From NCBI RefSeq assembly GCF_000003855.2, contig NW_003101680.1:2394815-2458814 (forward strand): a stretch of DNA of 64,000 bases, read 5' to 3'. Shown in pieces: positions 21,717 to 34,897 of the stretch. A program made the position numbers and the translations under genes. The stretch's first letter is position 1, and the number at the start of each line of letters is the position of its first letter. Source of the DNA: Blastomyces gilchristii SLH14081. Taxonomy: Eukaryota; Ascomycota; Eurotiomycetes; Onygenales; Ajellomycetaceae. The notes under the pieces were generated by a model, which was not told the origin of the DNA, made no database searches, and worked only from the letters and a program-made list of their open reading frames with translations.

Positions 21717-24700
21717 TGTCACGCCCCCGGCCGCGCCAAGGCCTCGTTGCGGTTTCACACGGCTCATCACTTTCATGCGGATGATTCCATTCATCCCGCA
21801 GACTGTTTGAACCGGTTTCCAACTACTTCATGACATCATTCAGATATAACATAGAAAGATCTGATTAATGAATATAAGAATTCTACTTCTATACAAGATC
21901 AGTAGATTACTCTTCTATGATAGTGAGACACTGCTGAGATATCACTGCAGCTATTCTCACTCATGAAATAAGAGAAGAGTATCTGCTCATTGTCTATATA
22001 GAATTATTATTATTATTATTATTCTTTAATTATAGATGTATACAGTCAGAGACTATAATATCTACCTGAGAATCTTTAGTTCTCAGAGTTTTTCCTATAT
22101 CTATAGAGTCAACTATTATACATTTATCAATTTCAGATATGCAAAATCAGAAAATTTCAGCTCAGAATATAAAAACTGTTTACAAATTGCAGTATTTCAA
22201 CATCTTCTGATACTTTGAAATCATTTGAAAATATCATAACAAAGAAAAAGAGAATATAGTCTTAAAGATAAACATATTAAATAGATAGATAGAAAAGAAT
22301 AGAAAGAAATAAGTACAGTAAAGAGAGATCTACAGAATAAGATCTCTGCAGTTTACATCTTAAGCTATATACATATTTTAATACTCTATATAACTGACTG
22401 CTGTCTCTGTTCTCTCAGACCTGTTTCAGAGATTATCATTTCTTCTAAAGAGTCACTACTCAGCTAGCTTCTGTAACTAGCTTACTTATAAGTGAGATTC
22501 TCACTAAGAATAACATCAGAGCTACTCAATTCTAGTTAAGTCTCTAATCTTTCAGCTGTCAATCTCAGTATTTCAGCCTATTAATTAGCTGTCATGGTCT
22601 TGCTTGCATTAATCATCTATTAAGAGTGCCTAGGTCTCATCTCATCTAGATTCTTACTAGACCTGAGATGTTCTAATCAGATAGTTTTTAAATGTTGATT
22701 CTCTGAAAGTGAGTATCTAGAGTGAGAAAGATGAGATCTGATTAGTTAAGCTTAATAATAATTTACTATTCTGCAGACACTCTAGATCTCAATCACTCTA
22801 GTACTAATCTAACTTAAAGTACTCAGAGAGCTGTTAACTCTAAGATCAGTAAGAATTAGCATCTGAGAACTCTCAGAGTGAATATCTTAAGCTTGATAAT
22901 AATTCACTATAGTGTACTCAGAAGCTTCTGATACTGTTTTATAACTTAACAGTGAAAGCTGTGATTAAGATGACTCTTACAGGGTTCGAACCTGCCTTCT
23001 CTTAGCATTCATTTCCCGGGGGGAAGGCCGCTAATTGAGGCTTCATAGTAGCGTAGTTAATCACTACGCCACCGGGCCGTCTATATAGAATAACTAAATA
23101 CTGACTTCTCATGAAAGAGATCAGTGATTTGTTTTTCTTCTATAAGAATATATATAAGAGTTACTATATTTCTCATATAATCTTTATAGTATACTAAGTA
23201 TCATATCTGTGATATTCTTACAATAATTCTGTAGTCTATAAGCTCACTATTTAAGCAAGATAGTCAAGCTTACTTATACAGCTTTTTAAACAACTACTTC
23301 TATATAATATCACTGACTAGTCATCACTTTGATTCTATTATATAATAATTTAAATCACTTGATCTGATTATAAGTTTGAATCAGTTGAGCTCTATTAATA
23401 GATTAATATAATCTTATACATCTGTACTAAAACTGATCTGATCTCATTCTCTGAAAAAAATTTCATATTATTCTCTAAAGTGTGTATATCTCTATCTTAG
23501 CAGAAATCTGAGATTTCTGAACTTACTGTATATTTTAATATAAGCTCTTCAATTACTCTGTCACTGCTGCAGCCTCTACACATCTACATCTATTATAAAG
23601 ATAGAGAGATTAAGATTGAAAATTCTCTGAATTATAAGAGAAATATATTATCTGAATTTCACAACTTTATCTGTATTCTTGAATGAAAATTTCATCTTAA
23701 TCTGAGTCAGTTTAATACTTATAAGATATAAGTAATATACACTGCTAACCATCTTAAAGACATCTCTGTGACTACTTGAATTATTAAGAAGAGAGAGCTT
23801 GAGTGTATTAATACTATTATAACTTAGAAAGAATTCAAGAACTTTCTACTGAATTAAATTAAAGATCACTGTAATTACAGCTTTATAGTAGTGCAGTTAT
23901 TCAACTTATTATATTAATAAGATAATGAGAATTCTTCTGATTTCAATATAAGATTTAAAGAATATTGAGAGAAATTGATCAATAATTTGAATTAATTAAA
24001 AACACAGCTTTATCTTATGAAGCTGACTTATAAGATATGAATAATAATATTATAGTATCAGAGTTCATTAATTAATCATACTGAGCTTGTTAACTTAGCT
24101 TCTCAAATCTATTTGAATAATTAATACTCTGAGAAAAAGATTAATAAGATCTCTTCTAAATAATTAATAATAGAATCTAAACAGCACTGTGACAGCTTCA
24201 GTATAAAGAAAGTAAAGAAGAATTTCAAGTATTCTAATTCTTCACTCACTGTGAAAAAATATTAAGAAAGATTTAATAAAGATCTCTGTTTTAACTGTGA
24301 AGCTGATAATTACTATACTAGTGATTATAAGAAGCTGAAGAAGAGAAGAAACTGAGAAGATATCTTCTTAAAGTTAACTTCTCTTCTAGTAAATGTATTC
24401 ATAGAAGATAAAGAAGAGAAAGAAATAAAGAATTGATAATTCTCATATCTCTGAGTTTATATTATAATCACAATATATACTCTGAATGAGAAGATATTAG
24501 TAATATATCTACTTAACTTCAGAGTGAATATTAACTTCATATTCTATTTCTTTTCTTTAATGAAGAGTTGAAAGAAGATAGATTTATCAGATTATATAAA
24601 GTTTACTGATAAAATAAAGTATCACTGTTTTAACATAATTCAAGTGAAGTATATAGTCACAGACTTAGAAGAAATCTTCAAGAAGAGCAGTCTGCTTCTT

Positions 24701-27037
24701 CACATTATTAATATTATAGATGAGAATGTCATTCTAAATCTTCTATAATTGAGAGAAAATAATTCTCTCATTGACTGAGTTACTCAGATATAACAGTATC
24801 ATCTCACTGATAAAGAGACAGTGATAGAGAAATCTGAAGAGTTTCATCAGAAAAATCTTGAGAAAAGAATAGAGTTGATATACTGTATAGCAGATGACTG
24901 AGACTTGAGAATAGATAAAGAAGTTATTATTCTTACTATAAGATTAGCAGCAGTATCTGTTATTGAAGATGAATATATACAATGTCTCTTTACAGACTAT
25001 AAGAATGTCTTTTTAAAAAGAGAAGTAGTGAAGTTTTCTGATATCAAGATATAATATAAGATTTGTCTTGAAGATAATATAATGATACTGTATAAGTCTC
25101 TTTATAACTTGTCTGTAAAGGAATTGAATATTCTGTGTAAATATCTTGAGAAAGTGTAATCAAAGAACTGAATACACTTATTAAAGAGTTTAGCAGAGAC
25201 ACTTATACTCTTTGTACTTAAGAAGAATAGTAGACTATATCTATGCATAGACTACAGAGGCCTCAATAAGATGATAGTTAAGAATCACTATTTATTACTA
25301 TTAATTAATGAGATGATTAATTGATTATCTGAAGCAAAGATGTTCTCAAAGATTGATATACAGAATATCTATTATAGAATCAGAGTTAACAAAGATGACA
25401 TTTGAAAAACAGCTTTTTATATCAAGTACAGTAATTTTAAATATCTTGTTTTATCTTTTAATCTTTATAACACTTCAGTCATCTTTCAGATCTATATAAA
25501 TAAGGCACTGCAGAGCCTTGTCAATGTCTTCTATATAGTATACTTAAACAACATTCTAATCTTCTTAAAAACAGAGAAAGAACATGATACTCATGTTTGA
25601 GAAGTGTTAAGTCACTTAAGACAGTATTAACTCTATACAAACACTGAAAAATACTCATTCTACATGCAGAAGATTGATTTCTTAGATTATATTATTGAGA
25701 TTAACATTTCAATGAATAGAAGCTGAGTCTTTATTATTAAGAACTGGCTAATGTTGTGAATATACTGTAAGATACAGATGTTTCTAGAATTTGTAAATTT
25801 CTACAGATAATTCATCTATATATATTCACAGATTACTGCCTCTCTTACAGATCTGTTAAAGAGAAGTGTGAAAGACAGGAAAATAGAACTGTTTACTCTC
25901 ACTCAAGACACTGTACAGACATTTACAGAATTAAAACAAGCTTTTACAGATATTATAATACTGAATCACTTTAACTCTAACTTATTCAGTCAGTGTGAGA
26001 CTGATGTATCTAAGAATGAGATCTATGAAATCTTTTCACAGTTAACACTGAAGATCTTTCAATGATGAAAGAATCAGAGAATAATAACTTCTAAGAATAT
26101 AGATAATAAAATGTCTGTAAGAGAAGACTTTTTTATCAAGTTTATAAAATACTGTGAATGAAGATCAGTGATCTTCTTCTTCAAGAAGTTATTACTCATA
26201 CAGAGAAGATATAATACTCATGATTAAGAGATATTAGTAATTGTTGAATTCTTTAAGATCTAGTGTCATTATCTTCAGAGTAGTAAGTACTCAGTACAAG
26301 TTCTCACTGATTATACAAATCTGCATTACTTCTTGACAATAAAGAGCTTGATAGAATATTAAGTCAGATGAGTGAAGCTGCTTTCAGAGTATCATTTCTA
26401 TATCTGATACTGTTCAGATCAGCTTAACTCTGCTAATACACTGTCTAAACAGCTTAATTATAATATTGTTAATAAGAAGAAGAATTCTATGAAAGAATCT
26501 CTATCATCACTGCAGAAGAAGCTAGCTGCAGAGAATTAAAGTTCTCTGAAGCTTAAGAACAGTGCTGATAAGACAGCTGTGCAACTCAGTATAGAAGATG
26601 AAAGAAAACTTAGATTTCTGTAAAAGACTGACACTGAAGATTATAAGCTTCTTATATTATATCTTACTATTATTAAATTAATAAAGAATGAAATAATCTA
26701 CAATCTTTCAACTTAACTACTTTTGAAATTTATTAATAAGTTACAGAAGAGAGATGTCTCTACTGTAGCTTAAATTCAGAAGTTAAAGAAGAAAGAATCT
26801 GATTTAAACTTAAAAGAGACAGACTCTGAGTGAGATAATATCACTAAGAAATCAAGTCACTGATAACTAGAAGAATATAAACTTCTACTACTGAATAATT
26901 CAGTCTTTGTCTCTTGTAGCAGAGCAGTGCATCAGAAGTTATTAAGAATTTATTATAATAATCTTCATACAGAGTACTTCAGATTAGAGAAGACTGAGAA
27001 GCTTCTAAAATATAAATATATTTGAAACAAGCTCTGA
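21717..27037 (+). mobile_element. B1: Ty3/gypsy retrotransposon (family B), 3' part missing
   Basis: Starts TGTCACGCCCCC, a GC-rich LTR end identical in style to B2 at 27038. SINE-1b splits its LTR/leader. Gag lies at about 23480-24330 with a zinc-knuckle remnant near 24287 in which the expected His and last Cys are Tyr. Protease/RT/RNase H follow (RT CIDYRGLN near 25244; catalytic YLNN at 25541-25552, both Asp lost; RNase H to about 26460). An integrase zinc-binding start lies near 26920-27010, where B2 interrupts. Stops throughout. The LTR end, by comparison with B2, is near 23310 but not certain. Confidence 0.8.
22005..23078 (-). mobile_element. SINE-1b, 1074 bp, strongly mutated copy
   Basis: Inserted in the B1 LTR with a perfect 13-bp TSD (GTCTATATAGAAT at 21992-22004 and 23079-23091). 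B2 shows the uninterrupted site at about 27305-27318. The head at 22971-23078 keeps the A and B boxes and GC content. The body, compared with SINE-1a, has nearly every CC and CG broken by C-to-T or G-to-A changes. The (TTA)n at 22005 is the tail, and the ~330 bp beside it match the LINE 3' end. Confidence 0.9.
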
Positions 27038-27699
27038 TGTCACGCCCCTGGCCGCGCCAAGGCCCTGCTGCGGTTTCACACGGCTCATCACTTCCATGTG
27101 AATGATTTCATTCCGTTCAAACCGGTTTCCAACCACCCTATGACATCATTCGGATATATCATAGAAAGATCCGATTGATGAATATGAGAACCTCACTTCT
27201 ATACAAGGTCAGCAGATTACTCTTTCTTGGCAGTGAGGCACTGCTGAGGTATCACTCCAGCTATTCTCACTCATGAAATAGAAGAAGAATATTCACTCAT
27301 TGTCTATATAGAATAGCTAGATACTGACTCTTCATCAAAGAAGCTAGTGATTTGTTTTTCTTTTACTGAAATATATACAAGAGTTACTGTGTATCTCATA
27401 CAATTTTCTTAGTATACTAAGTATCATATCTGTGATATTCTCACAATAACCCTGTAGCCTACAAGCTCACTATTTAAGCAAGATAGTTAAGCTCACTTAT
27501 ACAGCTGCTTAAACAACTACTTCTATATAACATCACTGACTAGTCACTGCTTCAGTTTCATCATATTACAATTCAAATCACTTGATCTGATTATAAGTTT
27601 GAATCAGTCAAGCTCTAACAGACTGATATAGTCTTATATATCTGTGCTGAGATCAATCTAATCTTATTCTCTGAGAGAAACTCTACATCATTCTCTAGA

Positions 27700-28300
27700 G
27701 TGTGTACACCTCTATTTCAGCAGAAATTCAAGATTTCTGAACTCACTACTCACTTTGACATGAGTTCTTCAATTACTCTGTCACTGTCATGGCCTCTACA
27801 CACCTACATCTATCATAGAGATAGAGAGATTAAGATCAGAGATTCTCTAAAATATAAGAGAAATATCTTATCTGAATTTCACAGCTTTATCTGTATTCTT
27901 GAACAGAAATTTCATCTTAATCTGAGTCAGTATAGTACTCATAAGATATAAGTAATATATACTGTCAACCTTCTTGAAGACATCTCTGTGACTACTTGAG
28001 TTATTAAGAAGAGAAAGCTTAAGTGTATCAATACTGCTATAACTTAAGAAGAATTCAAGAACTTTCTACTGAATTAAATTGAAAATTACTGTAACTACAG
28101 CTTCACAGCAGTGCAGTAGTTCAACTCATTATATTAATAAAATAATAAGAATTCTTTCAATTTCAATGTAAGATTTGAAGAATATTAAGAGAAATTAACT
28201 GATGATTTGAATTAATTAAAAATACAGCTTTATTTCACAAAGCTGACTCATAAGATGCAGACAATGATATTATAATATCAGAGTTCATTAATTAATTACA
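27700..28300 (+). pseudogene. family B gag, partly open (B2)
   Basis: The first 83 codons (27700-27951) are stop-free and rich in Ser, Leu, Lys and His, followed by readable gag-like sequence with scattered stops to about 28300 and a Cys-His knuckle near 28510. Gag would package the element RNA. Collinear with B1 23480-24330, which has more stops. Confidence 0.6.
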
Positions 28301-28680
28301 CTGAGCTTATCAATCTAGCTTTCTGAATCTATTTAAATAATTAATTCTCTGAGAAAAAGACTAATAAGACTTCTTCTAAGTAATTAATAATAGAATCTAA
28401 ACAGTACTGTGATAGCTTCAGTACAGAGAAAGTAAAGAAGAATTCTAAGTATTCTGATTCTTTACTTACTATAAAGAAATATTAAAAAAGATTTGATAAA
28501 GATCTCTGTTTTAACTGTGACGATGATGATCACTATATCAGTGATTATAAGAAGCTGAAGAAGATACGAAACTGATATGATATCTTGTCAAAGTTAACTT
28601 CTCTTCTGACAATGTATTTCTTAAAAGATAACGTCGAGCTCGCATGTCTGAATTGATAATTCTCGCGTCTCTGAGTCATG

Positions 28681-29213
28681 NNNNNNNNNNNNNNNNNNNN
28701 NNNNNNNNNNNNNNNNNNNNNNNNNNNNNNNNNNNNNNNNNNNNNNNNNNNNNNNNNNNNNNNNNNNNNNNNNNNNNNNNNNNNNNNNNNNNNNNNNNNN
28801 NNNNNNNNNNNNNNNNNNNNNNNNNNNNNNNNNNNNNNNNNNNNNNNNNNNNNNNNNNNNNNNNNNNNNNNNNNNNNNNNNNNNNNNNNNNNNNNNNNNN
28901 NNNNNNNNNNNNNNNNNNNNNNNNNNNNNNNNNNNNNNNNNNNNNNNNNNNNNNNNNNNNNNNNNNNNNNNNNNNNNNNNNNNNNNNNNNNNNNNNNNNN
29001 NNNNNNNNNNNNNNNNNNNNNNNNNNNNNNNNNNNNNNNNNNNNNNNNNNNNNNNNNNNNNNNNNNNNNNNNNNNNNNNNNNNNNNNNNNNNNNNNNNNN
29101 NNNNNNNNNNNNNNNNNNNNNNNNNNNNNNNNNNNNNNNNNNNNNNNNNNNNNNNNNNNNNNNNNNNNNNNNNNNNNNNNNNNNNNNNNNNNNNNNNNNN
29201 NNNNNNNNNNNNN
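28681..29213. other. assembly gap (533 N)
   Basis: By comparison with B1, the hidden sequence should be about 550 bp of family B (protease region) plus the first ~24 bp of the A5 5' LTR and its TSD, close to the gap length given. Confidence 0.95.
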
Positions 29214-30722
29214 TATATAGACTATTCTGTTACACTTCACTAGAGGTCGGTTCACTTCACTCTCGAATATATACACTCCGATTCTCAGCCATTCTTGATT
29301 GCCAATTCTCAGCTGCTACAAATGTGTATAGATTCTTCCGCCCTGAAGCTTCACTGCATACATCATCACATACATGTATAAATATTCATCTCAATCATCA
29401 ATTTCTACACTTTCTCTTTCTTTTCTTCTCTAATATTTTTATCTTTGTTATATAAGATCTATAATATTATATCAATCTATTCAGTGTAGATCTCTTACAC
29501 TATAAAAATGTTCATTATCTTTCTATTAGAAAATGATTATTCCCACATCATCTTCTCATTAGAAATGATTATTCATTGAGAGATATCTGAACATGTAATA
29601 ATGTGTAAGAAATAGAGAAACAGTTAAACAGTTAAGTGAACACTGAGTTCTTAGATAGAGGCTTACTTATCAGTCATTCTGACCCTGTAATAAAATCTTA
29701 CAAGAGAATGTCAGTGAAAGATCTGAGAGTTCTGACACTCAGATGTATGAGAATACAATTACACTTCTTCAGATTTCACAGATATCACACATCTGATGAT
29801 TGATATAATCATGTCTAATGATAATATGAAACCCTTGAACATGAGTATAGATATGATATCACAGTGACTTCAAGCAATGTTGAAATTATAACAGTAATAG
29901 ATAGCAGACATGCATGCAACTCAATAACTTCAATATAAAGAGATTCAATGATTACCTTATACAATTCTAACATCTACAGAATTAAATACAAAAGCACTGA
30001 AAGAATGCTTAGATACTTCTGCATATTTTAATGCTTCTGATCTCACTCTCTACTCATCATGAAAAATGAAAATGCTTGTGAAACTGAGTATAGATGAAGA
30101 TATCATCAATTTATTAATCAATCAAGATTAATATATCAATGAATGATTGAAAGATCATATGAAACAGAAGTTTCATTCATGAATAAAAGCATGTGAATCA
30201 GTGTTATAAATGTCTGATAATATCATGAAACATCTTAATATTCTGTTCTGAGACACTACTATGTAACAGAAAGCATTAGATTGATTACAGAGCATCTGAC
30301 AGAGAAACACTTCTCTTACAATATTTATCTCTGACTTTAATATCAAGATTCTAGAAGTAGGTGATCAATCTTGAGACAATTGAATGAAGATTAGCATGCT
30401 TAAGAAGATATTGACTTTTGGACTCTTACAGACTCTTATAAGTGTAGATGAAGACCAGACTTATAAAAACTTCTGCACACAGCTCTGAATATTGAATGAC
30501 TGTCTTATCAAGCTCAAGAGTATACAGAACAGTGATAGAAGATGTTACATCTCAGTCACTTATATATCTATACTGAAGAGAAGTAACAGTAATGATACAG
30601 ATGTCATGAACTGAATAGATTCAAATATCTATATACAAGCAAGAGTTTTCACTATTTGAACAGGCTTTTAAGTCTCTAGAATCACTCCTGAAGAAGTTGC
30701 TGATTAATATCAATGTGAAGTG

Positions 30723-30764
30723 TGTATTAACTGTAACTGATCAGAACACATTGCTTTCAACTGC
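30723..30764 (+). pseudogene. gag zinc knuckle of A5
   Basis: CINCN, stop, SEHIAFNC gives C-x2-C-x4-H-x4-C with all four ligands intact and one TGA between them (probably a former Trp or Arg). A6 has the same motif at 60956-60997 and A4 has it on the minus strand near 53745-53790. Confidence 0.8.
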
Positions 30765-33700
30765 TGATCAATCTATGTATCTTCTTATTCAAAGAATGAA
30801 TCAGTGCCTGTTCACATCAATCACATTACATTAGAGAAAGATTCAGTAGATAATTATGAGAATATCTCAGTGAAACAGAGAAAAGATTAGCTTCTGTTTA
30901 AATTCATAAACAGAAGCTTGAAGAGATCAGATGACAATGATTTGAAGAGAAGATAATAATAAATGTAATTCTTGTATCTACTGTGATTGATAATATGTAT
31001 AATATGAAAGTCATGATAGACAGCAGTCTATGCCACTATGCAATGATAAAATCTTCAGTTGTAAGGTATTATAATTTTCAGTGTATCTCTTTATCAAAAC
31101 CCTGACTTCTCACAGGATTTAATGATCTAAAAGACATTTATACCTGTTACATAATAAAGCTGACTATAGATGTGAGAGAATATCAATGTGAAGATATCTA
31201 TATATATGAAGTTGATAATTTTAATTATAATCTTATATTAGAACTTGTCTGACTATCTGAATAAGGCATCTTATTGAATACTTAAAACAGAAGCTTGATA
31301 TTTTCTAATAATAATAGAATTCATGAAGATGATATTCACAAGACTATGAATCTTATACAGATTTCTGTCAACACTTATGAAATACTCTGAAAAAGAAGTC
31401 ATTATTAAAATCACTGACAGAGTCACTGATAAGTTCACTGATAGTAGAATCATATATCAATCTATTTCATCAGTCTGACTGATATTAAAAAGGCTCTAGA
31501 AAAGTTATTCTGTGTTATAATAACAGATTCTTGTATAAAACTCTCTTAATAATATCATAAATATCTAGATATCTTCTGACAAGATAATATTATAAATATA
31601 CTCTTCTTATGAGATTCTGAAATGAATCATGGTATTAAGTTAGAGAAAAAGAATGATAAGAATCTTAAACTGTTATAAGACTCTCTTTATAACATATTCT
31701 GAGATGAATTTCTTCTTCTTTGAAAGACACTCAATGATCTATTGAATAAGAAATTCATATATATTAGCAACTCTTTCACTGCAGCCTCTATTCTCTTTGC
31801 AAAGAAATCAGATAAAGAACTTCAGTTCTATGTGAATTATTAAGAATTGAACAGATTAACAAAGAAAGATCATTATTTTTATCTCTTATTAATAAAACTC
31901 TAACTTGTATTAAACAAGCTTAATAATTTATAAAGTTAGATGTCATTATCACATTTCATAAGATCTGTATTACTGAAGAAGATGAGTAGCTTACAGCATT
32001 CTGAACACAATATAATCTCTTTGAATGAGTAGTCATACTCTTTGAACTGATCAATGTTCTCAGTATATGTGGGAGTATATTAACTGAGGCACTTTCAAGA
32101 CTTGGGTTGGTGAATTTGTATCTGCTTATCTAGATAACATTCTCATCTTCACTGATGAATTCAGAAAAAAATATCAAGAGTATGTGTAAAGAGTATTACA
32201 ATAACTATAAGAAGTAGAACTATTAATTGATATTGATAAATATGATTTTGAAGTCAAGAGTACTAAATACTTAGATTTCATTATAGAAGCTGACAAGAGA
32301 ATCTGAATGAATTCTGAGAAGATCTCTGCTATTCTTAAATAAGAGATTCTGTGCACTGTGAAAGATGTACAAAGTATTCATCAGATTTGCTAACTTCTAT
32401 CAGTGATTTATATAAAACTTCTCAGATATTATAAGATCACTTACAGAACTCACTAAGAAAGACTCAGTATTTCAATAATCAGCAGATACTGAAGCTGCAT
32501 TTACACAGATAAAGAAGATATTCATTAATATCTCTCTGCTGATAATATTTGATTCTGATCATGAAATAGTTGTTGAAGCTGATTTCTCTGACTATATGAT
32601 AGAAGAAGTAATATTGTAATATAATAATAAAGATGTTCTACAATTATATGTCTTCATGTCTAAGAAACTGAGTCTCACTGAATGCAATTATGAGATCTAT
32701 GATAAGAAACTTCTTGCAATTATATACTATTTAAAAGAATGAAACTCTGAACTTCAAAGTATCTTCAAATTTGAGATAGTCATAGATTATAAGAATCTCA
32801 AATACTTTATAACTATCTGTAAACTCACTGAATAACAGATATAATAATCTAAGTTCTTAAGCTGCTTTCATTTTATAATACACTATTATTCTGACAGTCA
32901 GAACTTGATAACAGACACTCTCTTGCAATGAGAATAAGATATATCACTCAATGTGACAGATATATACTGAATGAACTGAGAACACTGACTCTTAGATTTG
33001 AAGATATTAATTGATCAAGATAGAACAACTCATGATACTATACATGTTTCTCTGATTAGAACACTCTCTCTTTAAACTGACATTGATATTGATATCTTCA
33101 CTTTCTCTATACTGAATGAACTGTGATATACAGCAGCTCAGACTGATAAACTTCTTCAGACTCTTACTGAAGCAGTATGTTAAGAAGTATCTCAATTTCT
33201 CTCAGAACTATGTATAAGAACTGATATCTTAGAATATTTAATTGATGATAATAACACTCTGCAGTTTCATGAATAATGTTGAGTTCTCTACTCTGAACTC
33301 TTATATACTCAGATAATATAAGAGATGTATAATTTATATATAATCAGTCACTCAGATTGTGAATAATTATATTGAATAATCTCTCAAGAGTTCTACTGAT
33401 CTGAGATATTAAATAGTATCAGATATTTTATTTAAAACTGAAACTGTTATTCTTCTATCATCTTGTGAAAGAACTGTAGAAAAGATCTACTGAAATCACT
33501 TAATATCTTTAATAGAATCTGATAAGATGTGATAATTAACTTCACAGTTGATCTGTCTGAGAGTAAGAATTATAGAAATATTCTGGTCATTGTAAACTGA
33601 TTAAGCAAAGATATAATATTAAAATCTTATAATAAGATGAATACTGAATAAGTTATTAAAGCTTTTCTATGAAGTCTGTTCTATCAGAGACATGAATTAC

Positions 33701-34590
33701 TGAGATTTATAGTATTGAATCAGAGCTGTCAATTTATAAGCACTCTCTGAATAAGAATCTGTCAAGTTCTCAAGATTACACACTGTCTGTCAACTGTTTA
33801 TCACTCTGAGACTGATAATATGTCAGAACAGACAATTTAGACTGTAAAGAATTATCTTCATAAGTTCTGTAATCACTTATAAGATAATTGATATAATCTG
33901 CTTCTACATGCAGAGATTGCTATCAATGAATGAGATGCTATTTCAACAGATATAAGTCTGTTCTTTCTTATATATGATTATCACATGAAAGTGTTGAATC
34001 TTCTAGAAATTACACAGTTTACACTGAACCTCTGCAGTCTGATTTAGATCACTGATAATATAGTAATGAAGCTTTAAGATATCTGTGATTGAGCAGAGAT
34101 CTTTATAGCAACTGTGAAACAAGATTAAGAGAATTAAATCAATGTTCACTGAGATTCTGTTAAACAATATAAGATAGAAGATCTGATATGATTGAATCTT
34201 AAGAATATATAAATCACATGTTTATCTTATACACTAGATTACCATCATGTCAGGTATAAAGTGATAGAAGTTCTAGATAGTCACAACTATCATCTTAATA
34301 CATCATCAGAGATTCATGATGTATTTCACACAAGCTTGTTATATCACACTGTCACTGATCTGTTCTCTTCTCAACTGACTTCTGACTGACAGTCACCAGA
34401 CATTATAAAAGAAGATAATGAGCTTGAGTGAGAGATTGAGAATATTCTTGATGAGAGATTCTGCAGCTGTGACTGACAATATCTTATAAAATGAGTTAGC
34501 TATGATCAACTGATCTGAACTCTGAGTTCTATGTTATCTGAAACAGCAGTCCTTGACTGATGAGAACTGCTTCTGAAAGAAGGGAACTAA

Positions 34591-34897
34591 TGTGACGAGC
34601 TGCGCCTGATCAATCATATAGACTATTCTGTTACACTTCATAGATTCTTTCACTTCACTCTTGAATATGTACACTTCAATTCTCAGCCATTCTCAATTGC
34701 TGATTCTCAGTCACTATGAACATGTATAGATTCTTCCGCTCTGAAGCTTCACTGCATATATCATTACATATGTGTATAAATATTCACTCTGATTGCTGAT
34801 TTCTACACTTTCTCTTTCTTTCCTTCTCTAACGTTTTTATCTTTGTTATATAAGACCTATAATATTATACTAATCTATTCGGCGTAGACTCCTTACA
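34591..34897 (+). repeat. A5 3' LTR, long type (307 bp)
   Basis: Differs from the 270-bp LTRs of A1, A2 and A4 by an extra segment in the first half. Shares this form with the A6 5' LTR (59427-59732). The start TGTGACGAGCTGCGCC carries a GC-rich near-palindrome, also kept in A4 and A6. Confidence 0.85.

Larger units (their letters stand above)
29190..34897 (+). mobile_element. A5: full-length family A chromovirus inserted in B2
   Basis: 5' LTR (about 29190-29499, first part in the gap) and 3' LTR 34591-34897 (307 bp, TGTGAC to CCTTACA), long subtype. Internal order: gag with zinc knuckle at 30723-30764 (C-x2-C-x4-H-x4-C), protease with the active-site Asp at 31019-31021 and the YNLIL motif near 31230, RT with YLDN at 32127-32138 (second Asp lost), RNase H (about 32470-32940), integrase (33390-34150) and chromodomain (34432-34560). 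Stops at many Trp/Arg positions. The 3' flank is CTAGT; the matching 5' flank is hidden in the gap. The expected family B sequence continues on both sides. Confidence 0.9.

Noticed and set aside
22036..22218. 60-codon plus-strand frame
   Set aside because: It is the reverse of the SINE/LINE 3' tail, which is non-coding.
28545..29276. Long open frames of 180-243 codons on both strands
   Set aside because: They run through 533 N and have no real coding content; the same applies to frames across 6311-6410 and 41907-42530.
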